Assembly (NCBI RefSeq): GCF_030813715.1
Contig: NZ_JAUSUZ010000001.1
Span: 5,394,001 to 5,458,000 of the forward strand
Reading direction: 5' to 3'
Length of the DNA stretch: 64,000 bases
Origin: Catenuloplanes indicus
GTDB lineage: Bacteria; Actinomycetota; Actinomycetes; Mycobacteriales; Micromonosporaceae
Positions within the stretch are counted from its first letter, which is position 1. Each line of letters starts with the position of its first letter. Of the stretch, positions 35,504 to 44,243 are shown piece after piece. Made by a program: the position numbers and the translations under genes. A model generated the notes under the pieces. The model had not been told where the DNA came from. It did no database searches and worked only from the letters and a program-made list of their open reading frames with translations.

Positions 35504-36885
35504 TGGCGAGTACCTTCTCCGGCATCACCACCGCGCTCAGCTCGCTCTACGCTCAGCGCCGGGCGCTGGACGTGGCGGGCCAGAACATCGCGAACGCGAA
35601 CACCGAGGGATACACCCGGCAGCGCGTGCAGATGACGTCGGCCAGCGGCAACACCATGCCGACCATGTGGTCGACCTCGGACGGCATCGGCAACGGCGTC
35701 GCGATCTCCGACATCCGCCGTACCCGGGACGAGTTCCTGGAGGGACGCGGGCGCGAGGAGCGCGCGAACATCTCGTACCTGACGAACCAGAAGCAGCAGT
35801 TCGTCACGATCGAGAACACGTTCGCGGAGCCGAGCGACACCGCGCTGCAGCACCAGCTCGGCGAGCTGTGGGGTGCGTTCGGCGACGTGGCCAACAACCC
35901 GAACGACAAGGCGATCCGCACCGCGCTGATCCAGCAGGGCAACACCGTGGTGGACGGCATCCACTCCGCCTACAACGCGCTCGGCGCCCAGTGGAAGGCG
36001 AACCGCGACCAGGCCGACGCGCTGGCCACCGAGGTCAACACGCTGGCCAAGAACATCGCGCAGCTGAACACCACGATCCAGCGCGCCACCGCGGCCGGCC
36101 TGCCGGTCAACGAGATGGCCGACCAACGCGACGTGCAGCTGATGAAGCTCTCCGAGTTGACCGGCGCGACCGCGTCGATCCAGGCCGACGGCACCGCCGC
36201 GGTCTACCTCGGCGGCTCCGGCCTGGTGCAGGGCGTCACCGCCCGGGAGATCCGGGTGACCGGCGCGGACCGGTTGCAGAACCAGACCGGCGACCCGGCC
36301 AACAGCGTGGCCGTGCGGTGGGCCGACTCCGGCACGCCGGCGCAGGTCGGCGGCACGCTCGCGTCGATCCAGGACACGCTGGTCACCACGATCCCGAAGT
36401 ACGCGAACTCGCTCGACGGCGTCGCCGCGAACCTGGCGAACACGGTCAACACCCTGCACGCCGGCGGGTACGGCCTGGACGGCGTGACCGGCCGCGCGTT
36501 CTTCACCGGCAGCACCGCCGAGTCGATCAAGGTGGCGTTCGACAACCCGGACTTCGTGGCGGCGTCCTCGACGGCCGGCACGTTCGACGCCGCGAACGCG
36601 GACGCGCTCGCGGACCTGGCGACCACGCCGGGCGGAGCGGGCGAGACGTACGCCGTCATGATCGCGAACCTCGGCGTGGAGGCGCAGTCGGTCGACCGCC
36701 GGCAGGCGATCCAGGCCGTGGTCACCCAGGACACCGACGCGGCGCGGGAGTCGTTCGCCGGCGTCAACCTGGATGAGGAGATGACCCAGCTGATCACGTA
36801 CCAGCGTGGGTACGAGGCGGCATCCCGGGTGCTCACCGCGGTCGACGAGATGCTCGACGTACTGATCAACCGCATGGCGGTCTAG
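35503..36885 (+). CDS. flgK: Flagellar hook-associated protein FlgK (HAP1)
   Basis: 460 residues. N-terminal STFSGITTALSSLYAQRRAL and QNIANANTEGYTRQRV; C-terminal GVNLDEEMTQLITYQRGYEA and LTAVDEMLDVLINRM, both FlgK signatures. The ATG at 35503 overlaps the flgN stop; a TTG one codon upstream is not needed. FlgK forms the first junction zone between hook and filament. It is followed by flgL after 12 bp. Confidence 0.96.
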   Translation: MASTFSGITTALSSLYAQRRALDVAGQNIANANTEGYTRQRVQMTSASGNTMPTMWSTSDGIGNGVAISDIRRTRDEFLEGRGREERANISYLTNQKQQFVTIENTFAEPSDTALQHQLGELWGAFGDVANNPNDKAIRTALIQQGNTVVDGIHSAYNALGAQWKANRDQADALATEVNTLAKNIAQLNTTIQRATAAGLPVNEMADQRDVQLMKLSELTGATASIQADGTAAVYLGGSGLVQGVTAREIRVTGADRLQNQTGDPANSVAVRWADSGTPAQVGGTLASIQDTLVTTIPKYANSLDGVAANLANTVNTLHAGGYGLDGVTGRAFFTGSTAESIKVAFDNPDFVAASSTAGTFDAANADALADLATTPGGAGETYAVMIANLGVEAQSVDRRQAIQAVVTQDTDAARESFAGVNLDEEMTQLITYQRGYEAASRVLTAVDEMLDVLINRMAV

Positions 36886-36897
36886 GAGGTCTGCGCG

Positions 36898-37800
36898 ATG
36901 GCGATGCAGCTCAGGGTCACCGACGGTGCCATCACCAACCGGGTGCTGGCCAACCTGCAGGGAAACCTGACCCGGGTCGGCAACCTGCAGGAACAACTCT
37001 CCAGCGGCAAGCAGATCAGCCGCCCGTCCGACTCGCCGACCGGCACGGTCTCGGCCATGCAGCTGCGCGGCGAGTCGCGCGCGGTGCAGCAGTACACCCG
37101 CAACGCCTCGGACGGGCTGGGCTGGCTCGGCGTCATCGACACGGCGCTGACCAGTTCGCTCTCCCAGACCGGCAAGGTGCGGGAACTGGTGTTGCAGGGC
37201 ATGTCGGCCGGCACCGCGTCCACGCCGGACGCGCGCGAGGCGATCGCCGCCGAGGTGGAGAACCTGCGCAAGTCGCTGATCGGCGTCGCGAACACGAAGT
37301 ACCTGGACCGGCCGGTGTTCGGCGGCACCACCACCGGCGAGCGGGCGTTCGACGGGAACGGCTCGTTCGTCGGCGACACCGGGACCGTGATGCGCACGGT
37401 CGGCGACAACTCGAAGGTCCAGGTCGACGCGAACGGCGCCGCGGTCTTCGGCGCCAACGGCACGGACTCGCAGCTGTTCACCGTGCTGGAGTCGATCGCC
37501 GCCAATCTGCGCGGCTCGAACACCGCGGGCCTTGACGCCGATCTTCAGAATCTGGACGTCGCGATTGGTACGATCAAGACAAATCTGGCCGACGTCGGTG
37601 CGCGGTACAACCGCATCGAGACCAGCCGCACCGCCGCCGACGACCGGCTGCTGAACGTCAAGAGCAAGCTCTCGGAGATCGAAGACATCGATCTTCCCAA
37701 CACCATCATGCAGATGCAGTTGCAGCAGACGGCTTACCAGGCGGCGCTGCAGGCGACCGCCAAGGTGATCCAGCCCTCGCTGATGGATTTCCTGCGCTAG
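36898..37800 (+). CDS. flgL: Flagellar hook-associated protein FlgL (HAP3)
   Basis: 300 residues. The flagellin-like N-terminus LRVTDGAITNRVLANLQGNL with LQEQLSSGKQISRPSDSP and the C-terminus EDIDLPNTIMQMQLQQTAYQ are typical. AGGAGG lies 8 bp before the ATG. FlgL forms the second junction zone and binds the first flagellin. fliW begins 53 bp downstream. Confidence 0.95.
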   Translation: MAMQLRVTDGAITNRVLANLQGNLTRVGNLQEQLSSGKQISRPSDSPTGTVSAMQLRGESRAVQQYTRNASDGLGWLGVIDTALTSSLSQTGKVRELVLQGMSAGTASTPDAREAIAAEVENLRKSLIGVANTKYLDRPVFGGTTTGERAFDGNGSFVGDTGTVMRTVGDNSKVQVDANGAAVFGANGTDSQLFTVLESIAANLRGSNTAGLDADLQNLDVAIGTIKTNLADVGARYNRIETSRTAADDRLLNVKSKLSEIEDIDLPNTIMQMQLQQTAYQAALQATAKVIQPSLMDFLR

Positions 37801-37853
37801 CAGAAAGCTCACCCATCCACCGAAACGACCACCGAGAACGATCGAGGGAAGCC

Positions 37854-38285
37854 ATGACCGCGCGCACGATCGAGCAAGAGATGAATGCAGACCTGCTGGA
37901 TCTGCCGATCATCGACCTGGTCTCTCCGATGCCCGGTTTCCCGGACAACCGGCAGTTCGTCCTGGTCCGGCTGGACGACAACGGACTCCTCTACTCGCTG
38001 CGGGCGGTGGACAACGCCGACCTGCGTTTCCTGGTAATGCCTCCGTCGCCGTTCTTCCCGGACTACGCTCCGGAGATCGACGACGAAGCCGCCGAGATGC
38101 TCGGCTCCCCGAAGCCGGAGGACCTGATGGTCCTGCTCGTGGTGACGGCCGGCGACAGTGCCGCGCACGCCACCGCGAACCTGCTCGCCCCGATCGTCAT
38201 CGACCGGGGCAACCGCCGGGGCATGCAGACCGTGCTCAGTGGGTCCGGGCTGCCGGTGCGCGCGGAGCTCGCCGTCGCGGGGTGA
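37854..38285 (+). CDS. fliW: Flagellar assembly factor FliW
   Basis: 143 residues of the FliW fold: LPIIDLVSPMPGFPDNRQFVLVRLDD at the start, then LRFLVMPPSPFFPDYAPEID, VVTAGDSAAHATANLLAPIVID and NRRGMQTVL, each a family block. FliW binds both flagellin and CsrA; when flagellin is exported, free FliW removes CsrA from fliC mRNA. It is 51 bp upstream of csrA. The matching CsrA-type sites are in the fliC leader at 33753-33789. Confidence 0.95.
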   Translation: MTARTIEQEMNADLLDLPIIDLVSPMPGFPDNRQFVLVRLDDNGLLYSLRAVDNADLRFLVMPPSPFFPDYAPEIDDEAAEMLGSPKPEDLMVLLVVTAGDSAAHATANLLAPIVIDRGNRRGMQTVLSGSGLPVRAELAVAG

Positions 38286-38336
38286 GTCCGGGGTTCCGCG
38301 TCGGTCCCGTGCGTCCAACCATGGAGGGAAAGCCGC

Positions 38337-38570
38337 ATGCTCGTATTGACCCGGCGCTCCGGAGAGAGCGTGATGGTCGGCGACGACATCGTCATCACCG
38401 TGCTGGAGGTGCGGGGCGAGGTGATCCGGCTGGGGATCCGCGCGCCCCGCACCGTTCAGGTGCACCGCGAGGAGATCTACCGGGAGTTGCAGGCCGCCAA
38501 CCGCGAGGCCGCGTCCCCGGCGGACAGTGCCGTGGAAGCGCTGGCCGGGGCGCTGCGCAAGCCCGACTGA
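38337..38570 (+). CDS. csrA: Carbon storage/translational regulator CsrA
   Basis: 77 residues starting [19 protein letters not shown] and continuing [27 protein letters not shown], the complete CsrA fold with the RNA-contact Arg residues near both ends. The preceding GGAGGGAAAGCCGC is a good ribosome-binding site; it also carries GGA triplets, so autoregulation is possible. CsrA blocks fliC translation. It is the last gene of the flgN-flgK-flgL-fliW-csrA unit. Confidence 0.96.
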   Translation: MLVLTRRSGESVMVGDDIVITVLEVRGEVIRLGIRAPRTVQVHREEIYRELQAANREAASPADSAVEALAGALRKPD

Positions 38571-38589
38571 CACTCTGCGTGAAACCGTC

Positions 38590-38626
38590 CGGAAGGGCCG
38601 GCCGCCACTCGGCGCCGGCCCTTCCG
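38590..38626 (+). terminator. Terminator after csrA
   Basis: CGGAAGGGCCGGC (38590-38602) pairs perfectly with 38614-38626 around an 11-nt loop, 19 bp after the csrA stop. Confidence 0.72.
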
Positions 38627-38639
38627 ACGTGTCCGGCCC

Positions 38640-38675
38640 GGTGACCGGGGCGTCGTCGTGGACTCCCCGGTCACC
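38640..38675 (-). terminator. Terminator after the M23 peptidase gene
   Basis: GGTGACCGGGG (38640-38650) pairs with 38665-38675 around a 14-nt loop, 7 bp beyond the stop of the convergent M23 peptidase gene. Confidence 0.6.
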
Positions 38676-38682
38676 GCGGCGG

Positions 38683-39528
38683 TCACTTCACGGCCACGCC
38701 CTTGGCCTTCAGGAACAGGAACGGGTCGACCGCGTTCTCCACCGTCGCCGGGAACGCGGTGTGCACCTCGAAGTGCAGGTGCGGTCCGGTGGAGTGGCCG
38801 GACGAGCCGACCTGCCCGATCACGTCACCCGCGGTCACGGTCTGGCCGGGCACCACGGACGGGCGCCGCACCATGTGGCAGTACCGGGTGGTGACGCCGT
38901 CCGCGTCGCGGATCTCCACGAACCAGCCGCAGCCGCTCACCGTCAGGCCGCCGTCGGTGTCGCAGGTGCCGATCGATACCTGGCACAGCACGCGCATCAC
39001 CACGCCGGAGTGCGCGGCCCGGATCGGGGTCTCCTTCGCGGCGGCCAGGTCCATGCCGTTGTGCGTGGGCCGCTGCGGCGTACGGAACGCGCTGTTCATC
39101 GCGGCCGGCACCGGCAGCACCCACGCGGGACCGGCCGCGCCCTCGGTGCTGCGGCTCGGGGTCGGCTTCGGCGGGTCGCAGACCGGCAGCTTCGTGGCCG
39201 GCCGCTTGATGTACGCGTCGGAGACGTAGCCGCCGTCGGAGAGCCGGTCCCACAGGTCGGTGGTGCGCACCGTACCGGTGACGCGGTTGCCCTTGGCCTG
39301 GCAGACGATGCTGACCTTGGCGCCCTCCTGGAGCGTGCCGATCCGCTTGGACGCGGTCTTGGCCGCCTTGCGGACGTTGAGCACCAGCCCGCCGGTGCTG
39401 ACCGTGCCGGACACCGAGGAGGCCGCCTCCGCGGGGCTCGCGGTCACGGTGGCGAGGCCGCCGACCAGCAGGCCGAGTCCGGCGATGGCCGCCGCCGAGG
39501 CGCGGCGCCGGTTGCGTTTCGTGGGCAA
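38683..39528 (-). CDS. Secreted M23 (LytM-type) peptidase with SH3-like domain
   Basis: 281 residues from a TTG at 39528 with GGAGGAG upstream; the longer frame lacks a signal. The signal peptide (RRRASAAAIAGLGLLVGGLA) ends near AEA. A small SH3b-like region (residues 40-110) is followed by a Pro/Ser linker and the LytM domain: HNGMDLAAAKETPIRAA, then GPHLHFEV, giving the zinc ligands His and Asp plus HxH. It cuts peptide cross-links of the wall. It is convergent with csrA, so its link to flagella is by position only. Confidence 0.9.
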   Translation of the reverse strand: MPTKRNRRRASAAAIAGLGLLVGGLATVTASPAEAASSVSGTVSTGGLVLNVRKAAKTASKRIGTLQEGAKVSIVCQAKGNRVTGTVRTTDLWDRLSDGGYVSDAYIKRPATKLPVCDPPKPTPSRSTEGAAGPAWVLPVPAAMNSAFRTPQRPTHNGMDLAAAKETPIRAAHSGVVMRVLCQVSIGTCDTDGGLTVSGCGWFVEIRDADGVTTRYCHMVRRPSVVPGQTVTAGDVIGQVGSSGHSTGPHLHFEVHTAFPATVENAVDPFLFLKAKGVAVK

Positions 39529-39711
39529 GGTTTCTCCTCCCGCCCCGCCGGTCGGCGGGCACGGGAAGAAAGGTTGCCGGGCGTGCCTTGCCGTCCCGGT
39601 GCCTGCGAAGTGCGGACCGGTTGCGGACGCCGTGCACCCGTCCGGCACCGTGCAGCGACCCCGGTAAATCGTTCTAAACCTCCGCTTTTACCGACGAAGC
39701 AGGTTGATTGG

Positions 39712-39737
39712 CTCATGACGGTCGCCACACCGCCGAT
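39712..39737 (+). promoter_or_regulatory. FliA-type promoter for the chemoreceptor gene
   Basis: CTCA (39712-39715), 16 bp, GCCGAT (39732-39737) on the plus strand, 54 bp before the TTG start of the methyl-accepting chemotaxis gene. Confidence 0.7.
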
Positions 39738-39790
39738 GTGGCCCATGTGCGGAGCCTCGCCTCGGTACCGCCCTCACCTAGGAGGTCGCT

Positions 39791-41353
39791 TTGGCTGGTC
39801 TGGCAGACGTGGGCGTGGGGAAACGCCTCTCCGTCATCGTGGTGTCCGGCGTCGTGGTGGCCGCCTGCGTCACCGGCATCGGCATGTGGTCGCAGAGCCG
39901 CCTCGCCGATCAGGCCGAGACGGTACGCGTGTTCGCGATGACCAAGGCCGCGCTCAACCACCTGGACACCCGGGAGAGCGAGCTGAAGGTGGACGCGTAC
40001 CGCGCCGCCAACGGTGAGGACACCACCGGCGACGTGGCCGACGACGTGCAGTCCGCGCTGGACGCGCTCGCCGACGCGGAGCAGTACGACCTGCCGGGCG
40101 AGATCGACGACGACATCGCGGCGCTGGCCAGCAGCGTCGAGGGCTTCAACACGTTCACCACCCAGTTCGTCACGGACGCGGTGGCGAGCGCGGCGAGCGT
40201 ACGGGACCGCTACGACCAGATCGCCGAGCAGAACAACGTGGTCGACGACCAGATCGGGGCGATCCACGAGAAGCTCGACGCCGCGATCGAACAGGAACAG
40301 GCCGACATGGCCGCCACCACCGCATCGTCCCGGCTGTGGATGCTGCTGGTCGCCGCCGTCGGCATGGCCGCGCTGATCGGCTTCGCGATCCCGCTGGTCC
40401 GCTCGATCCTGACCCCGGTCCGCCGGGTCGGCGAGGTGGTCGACGCGCTGGCCAACGGTGACCTGACGGTCCGGGCCGGCATCTCCTCGCACGATGAACT
40501 CGGCCGGATGGCGCAGGGGCTGGACCGCGCGGTGGACCGGATGCGGCAGGCGATGGAGGCGATGGCCGAGAACGCGCACACGCTGGCCGGCGCCGCCACC
40601 GAGCTCTCCGCGACCAGCTCCGAGATCGCCCACGCGGCGCAGGAGACGAACGGGCAGACCTCCGCCGCGTCCGCCGAGGCCGAGGAGATCTCCCGCAACG
40701 TGCAGACCGTCGCGGCCGGTGGCGAGGAGATGGGCTTGTCCATCCGGGAGATCTCGCAGAACACCAATGAGGCCGCGCAGATCGCCGGCCAGGCCGTGAG
40801 CGAGGCCGCGCTGGCCACCCAGAGCATCGAGCGGCTGGGCGAGTCCAGCGCCGAGATCGGCAACGTGATCAAGCTGATCACCTCGATCGCGGAGCAGACC
40901 AACCTGCTCGCGCTGAACGCCACCATCGAGGCCGCGCGGGCCGGTGACGCGGGCAAGGGCTTCGCGGTCGTCGCGTCCGAGGTCAAGGATCTGGCCCAGG
41001 AGACCGCGCGGGCCACCGAGGACATCTCCGCCCGGGTCGCCGCGATCCAGTCCGACACCGGCGGCGCGGTCGAGGTGATCAACCGGATCAGCGAGGTCAT
41101 CGCGAAGATCAACGACTATCAGACCACGATCGCCAGCGCGGTCGAGGAACAGACCGCCACCACGGCCGAGATGTCCCGCAGCATCGCCGAGGTCGCCGCG
41201 GGCGCCAGCCGGATCGCGGGCAGCATCTCCGAGGTCTCCCAGGCCGGCGCGCAGTCCATGGAGGGCGTCAACCAGACCAACCAGGCCAGCCAGGAGGTCG
41301 CCCGTACCGCCGAGGAACTGCGCGCCCTGGTCAGCAGCTTCCGAATCGTATAA
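39791..41353 (+). CDS. Methyl-accepting chemotaxis protein
   Basis: 520 residues from a TTG preceded by AGGAGGTCGCT. A first helix (LSVIVVSGVVVAACVTGIGM) and a second near residue 180 (LWMLLVAAVGMAALIGFAIPL) flank an extracellular four-helix-type sensor of about 140 residues. HAMP (PLVRSILTPVRRVGEVVDAL) and a signalling domain with the hairpin tip IAEQTNLLALNATIEAARAG follow. It is made with the flagellum, judging by its promoter. No cheA/cheW/cheY is in this window, so its signalling partners are elsewhere. Ligand unknown. Confidence 0.94.
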   Translation: MAGLADVGVGKRLSVIVVSGVVVAACVTGIGMWSQSRLADQAETVRVFAMTKAALNHLDTRESELKVDAYRAANGEDTTGDVADDVQSALDALADAEQYDLPGEIDDDIAALASSVEGFNTFTTQFVTDAVASAASVRDRYDQIAEQNNVVDDQIGAIHEKLDAAIEQEQADMAATTASSRLWMLLVAAVGMAALIGFAIPLVRSILTPVRRVGEVVDALANGDLTVRAGISSHDELGRMAQGLDRAVDRMRQAMEAMAENAHTLAGAATELSATSSEIAHAAQETNGQTSAASAEAEEISRNVQTVAAGGEEMGLSIREISQNTNEAAQIAGQAVSEAALATQSIERLGESSAEIGNVIKLITSIAEQTNLLALNATIEAARAGDAGKGFAVVASEVKDLAQETARATEDISARVAAIQSDTGGAVEVINRISEVIAKINDYQTTIASAVEEQTATTAEMSRSIAEVAAGASRIAGSISEVSQAGAQSMEGVNQTNQASQEVARTAEELRALVSSFRIV

Positions 41354-41366
41354 CCCACCACTCCCG

Positions 41367-41408
41367 CATCGGGGGTACGGCGTGCACGCGCACGCCGTAC
41401 CCCCGATG
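41367..41408. terminator. Terminator after the chemoreceptor gene
   Basis: A perfect 19-bp stem (41367-41385 with 41390-41408) with an ACGC loop, 14 bp after the stop codon and followed by TCTTTGG. Confidence 0.85.
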
Positions 41409-41550
41409 TCTTTGGATCCGGCGGTCAACTACCGGACTGCACCTGCGCGATACCCACGGGCACTACACGCCGGGCCGATTGTCATCTCGGGCGGGAGTCG
41501 CCCTACCGAAGGCGCCGACCGGCGCCCGGGCGAGATGCAGGGAGCACACC

Positions 41551-42285
41551 GTGAGCGCAGAGCGCACCGCCGCCGTCGAGGCGACGCCGATGCTTGACCT
41601 GTGCGCCGACGCGCACGTCCACACCGGCTTCTCCGCGGGGCGCGACAGTGTCGGCGTGGTCGTGATGGCCGCCGACCGGGCGGGTCTGACCGCGCTCACG
41701 TTCGCGGACCAGGCCGGCCCGGACAGCACGTGGCTGCCGGCCTACGGTGACTCGGTCCGCCGCGCTCAGCAGCGCACCGACATCCAGCTCTCGGTCGCGG
41801 CCGAGATCGAGATCATTCGGGCCGACGGCTGGCTGGCCTGGCCGCCGGACCTGGGCGGCCTGGACGCCATCTCGGTCTCGCTCAGCCGTCTCCCGCTGGC
41901 CGCCGGCCCGGCCACGCCGCAGCAGGTCCGTGGCCTGCTGGCGGCCGGCACGGTACGCCGTGCGGACGTGATCGAGCGCGCGGTGGAGGCCACGGTCCGC
42001 GGCGTCGAGCGCGCCGCCCGGTACGCGCCGGCTCGCCTGTCCCGCCCGCTGAGCCTGCTCAACCAGATCGGCATCGCCGAGGACGAGATCGACGCGCACC
42101 TGCTCACCCACCTGGTCGAGGGCTGCCGCGTCACGCACGCCACGGTCGAGGTCAGCGAGGCCTGGCGCACCCCGTCCGCGGGTCTGGTGCGCCGCCTGCT
42201 GGACGCCGGCGTGACCGTCTCCGCCGCCTCGGACGCGCGCTACGCGGCCCAGGTCGGGCGCTGGCAGTACGTCGCCACGCTCTGA
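41551..42285 (+). CDS. PHP-domain phosphoesterase
   Basis: 244 residues from the GTG at 41551 with AGGGAG upstream. The start LDLCADAHVHTGFSAGRDSV contains the HxH metal motif of the PHP superfamily, and AAEIEIIRADG gives a further acidic ligand. The rest contains LNQIGIAEDEIDAHLLTHLV and ends with a TIM-barrel-like SAASDARYA segment. It resembles histidinol-phosphatase-type PHP proteins but is shorter and lacks clear ligands for a third metal. The substrate is unknown. It stands alone between a terminator and a SRPBCC gene. Confidence 0.82.
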   Translation: MSAERTAAVEATPMLDLCADAHVHTGFSAGRDSVGVVVMAADRAGLTALTFADQAGPDSTWLPAYGDSVRRAQQRTDIQLSVAAEIEIIRADGWLAWPPDLGGLDAISVSLSRLPLAAGPATPQQVRGLLAAGTVRRADVIERAVEATVRGVERAARYAPARLSRPLSLLNQIGIAEDEIDAHLLTHLVEGCRVTHATVEVSEAWRTPSAGLVRRLLDAGVTVSAASDARYAAQVGRWQYVATL

Positions 42286-42391
42286 CGCGAGGTTCTTCGT
42301 TTCGCGGCTTTTGCTCACTTTGCCTGGCTACGCTCAGGGGAACCGGCCCCCTGCCCGGGCCGGGGTGATCTCCTAGTCGTTGGAGGATCCG

Positions 42392-43333
42392 ATGAGCACC
42401 GTGAAGCAGGCCATCGAGGTGGGCGCGCCACTGCATGCGGTCTACGAGCAGCTGTCGCACTTCGAGAACTACCCGCAGTTCATGAGCGGGGTCCAAGAGG
42501 TCACGCAGCTGTCCAGCACGAAGACCCACTGGATCATGGATCTGGACGGTCAGCGGCGGGAGTTCGACGCGCAGATCACCGAGTGCCGCCCGGACGAGCT
42601 GGTCGCCTGGCGTGCCACGAACGGGCCCGCGTTCTCGGAGGTCATCACGCTGCGGCCGATGACCGCGGAACGAACCCAGATCATCGCGCAGATGGACGCG
42701 GACGTGGCCGCGCTGATGCCCAGCGACCGGCACGCACAGGACTCGCTCAGCCGCCGGCTGAAGGCGGACCTCACCAGCTTCAAGCGGCTGATGGAGAACG
42801 CCGGCTTCGGCCCGCACCAGGCGTCCGGCGTGCCGCTGGCCACCACGATGGGCCGCGCCGGTACGAACGCCGGGATGAACGTGGGGCTGAACAAGACGTA
42901 CGGCACGAACGAGCCCGGCATCACCACCTCGGGCACGCTCTCCGACAGTCTGACCAAGCCCACCATCGGCGCCGGTTCCGGCATGGGGGCCAGTGCGAAG
43001 CGCGGCAACCAGCGCCCGGCCGCTCCCAGCCCCGCCATGATGCGCAACCGCCGCTCCGACCCGATCACCCAGCCGGCCGGCCGGATCAGCGGCGCCCAGC
43101 CCGCGGAGACCGCCGGCACCACCGAGGCGACGACCACCACCGGCGCCACCGCGTCCGCCGTCTCCACCACCGGCCCCACCACCGCCACGGCCGCGGTCAC
43201 CGGCGGCACCCGCCGGGCCGGCGAGGGCATCAGCGGCGGCATGGGCGCCGACTCGACGATCGACCTGGCCGCCGCGGACGCCGCCACCGAGCGCGTCCCC
43301 AAGAACAGCCGGCGCACGACGAAGAAGTCCTGA
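42392..43333 (+). CDS. SRPBCC (polyketide-cyclase-like) protein with disordered tail
   Basis: 313 residues. The first 140 form the SRPBCC/START-like fold (VKQAIEVGAPLHAVYEQLSHFENYPQFM, THWIMDLDGQRREFDAQI, DELVAWRATNGPAFSEVI) of small actinobacterial stress proteins. The last 160 residues are Ala/Thr/Gly-rich with long stretches of Thr/Ala (TEATTTTGATASAVSTTG) and end in a basic KNSRRTTKKS. GGAGG lies 6 bp before the ATG. The tail suggests an interaction or nucleic-acid/membrane contact, not catalysis. Function unknown. Confidence 0.8.
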   Translation: MSTVKQAIEVGAPLHAVYEQLSHFENYPQFMSGVQEVTQLSSTKTHWIMDLDGQRREFDAQITECRPDELVAWRATNGPAFSEVITLRPMTAERTQIIAQMDADVAALMPSDRHAQDSLSRRLKADLTSFKRLMENAGFGPHQASGVPLATTMGRAGTNAGMNVGLNKTYGTNEPGITTSGTLSDSLTKPTIGAGSGMGASAKRGNQRPAAPSPAMMRNRRSDPITQPAGRISGAQPAETAGTTEATTTTGATASAVSTTGPTTATAAVTGGTRRAGEGISGGMGADSTIDLAAADAATERVPKNSRRTTKKS

Positions 43334-43341
43334 CGCGCCAT

Positions 43342-43380
43342 CGCGAAGCCCCGGCCCGCTCCTCGGGCCGGGGCTTCGCG
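43342..43380 (+). terminator. Terminator after the SRPBCC gene
   Basis: CGCGAAGCCCCGGCCCG (43342-43358) pairs perfectly with 43364-43380 around CTCCT, 8 bp after the stop codon. Confidence 0.85.
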
Positions 43381-43401
43381 CATTCCGCGGTGCCCCTGCC
43401 G

Positions 43402-43710
43402 TGCTTACCTGCATAAAGCGGGCAAATCCGCGCCAGCTCCGCCGCGTCGCCGGCTGCTTGGGCGTGATGCGCCCGAATGTCCCCATGTCCCCCAGCCGGC
43501 CGGTGAGCCGTCCCGGCGGGCTGCTGCGACCACCCACGCGTCGGTTCCGGCGCGGCGGAGGCGGTCAGGGGGATCCTTTATGACGATATTTCGGGTACGA
43601 AGCGCCCGCTGCCCCCGGCTCCAGCCTGCGAAGCCGGGATCGCGGCAAGCCGAAGTAGCGCTGAGCTGAGCGTCGGCGGGGTGTCGACGCTGCGGGTAAG
43701 CAGAGCAAAA
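43402..43710. repeat. Inverted-repeat element, copy C (diverged)
   Basis: The left end TGCTTACCTGCATAAAGC (43402-43419) and the right end GTAAGCAGAGCAAA (43696-43709) are the same ends as copies A and B but lie 309 bp apart. The left outer CTTTGCTC is lost. The right end is 7 bp from the response-regulator stop codon. The interior has no gene I can support: short open frames there lack ribosome-binding sites. It may be a decayed copy with an insertion, or two half elements. Confidence 0.55.
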
Positions 43711-43716
43711 GCGCGG

Positions 43717-44121
43717 CTAGCCGGGGGGTGGGTCGTCGTGCAGGGCGGCGTTGACGGCGTCGATCAGGGCGCTGGTGGTGAACGGCTTCTGCAGCAGGCG
43801 TGCGTTCTCGTCGACCATGCCCTTGTCCACCGCTACCTCCTTCGGGAGGCCGGAGACGTAGATGACGCGGAGTCCGGGGCGCATCGCCGAGGCCTGTTCC
43901 GCAACCTCGCGGCCGGTGACGCCGGGCATGCTGAGGTCCGTCACGAGCAGGTCGATCCCGCCGTCGTGGTCGCGGCAGGCGACGATCGCGGCGTCGGCGT
44001 CGCCGGCGGTGAGCGCCGTGAAGCCCTTGCGCTCCAGCATCCGGCGCATGATGTCGCGCAGATCCTCCTCGTCATCGACGACGAGCACCGTGGGCGGCGG
44101 CGACTGCAGGTCCAGCGACAT
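43717..44121 (-). CDS. Single-domain response regulator (CheY-like receiver)
   Basis: 134 residues, a receiver domain and nothing else: the acidic pocket is VVDDEED (Asp16-Asp17), the phospho-acceptor is Asp62 in VTDLSMPG, with Ser90 and Lys112 (LLQKPF) as the switch residues. The sequence resembles the receiver of the hybrid kinase at 48628-50226 more than CheY, for example in the shared MP..xGxEVAE block. Without an output domain it probably acts by protein contact or as a phosphate relay. The partner kinase is not adjacent. Confidence 0.87.
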   Translation of the reverse strand: MSLDLQSPPPTVLVVDDEEDLRDIMRRMLERKGFTALTAGDADAAIVACRDHDGGIDLLVTDLSMPGVTGREVAEQASAMRPGLRVIYVSGLPKEVAVDKGMVDENARLLQKPFTTSALIDAVNAALHDDPPPG

Positions 44122-44186
44122 CGCACCCTCCTCCGACCGTATCGAAAGATAAGGCTATATCCGTTTTCTGGGTTTTTCCCGGAAAT

Positions 44187-44229
44187 GCGAAAGCCCCGTC
44201 GTCCCGGAAGGGGACGACGGGGCTTTCGC
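44187..44229 (-). terminator. Terminator after the subtilase gene
   Basis: GCGAAAGCCCCGTCGTCCC (44187-44205) pairs perfectly over 19 bp with 44211-44229 around a 5-nt loop, 15 bp beyond the S8 peptidase stop on the minus strand. Confidence 0.85.
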
Positions 44230-44243
44230 CGGCAGGGTACGGG

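Noticed and set aside
39603-39624. GCAACCG with neighbouring GCA triplets upstream of the M23 peptidase as a further direct-repeat box
   Set aside because: Only one heptamer matches; the neighbours have three mismatches, and no -10-like hexamer lies at the usual distance.
39529-39711. Possible c-di-AMP (ydaO-type) riboswitch before the M23 peptidase
   Set aside because: Such leaders are common upstream of actinobacterial wall hydrolases, but I could not find the conserved GGGGTGAA-type core or the closing stem. A covariance-model search (cmsearch) would decide.
42335-42360. CTCA-N16 motif upstream of the SRPBCC gene
   Set aside because: The sequence after 16 bp is GCCCGG, not GCCGA, so it does not belong to the FliA-type series.
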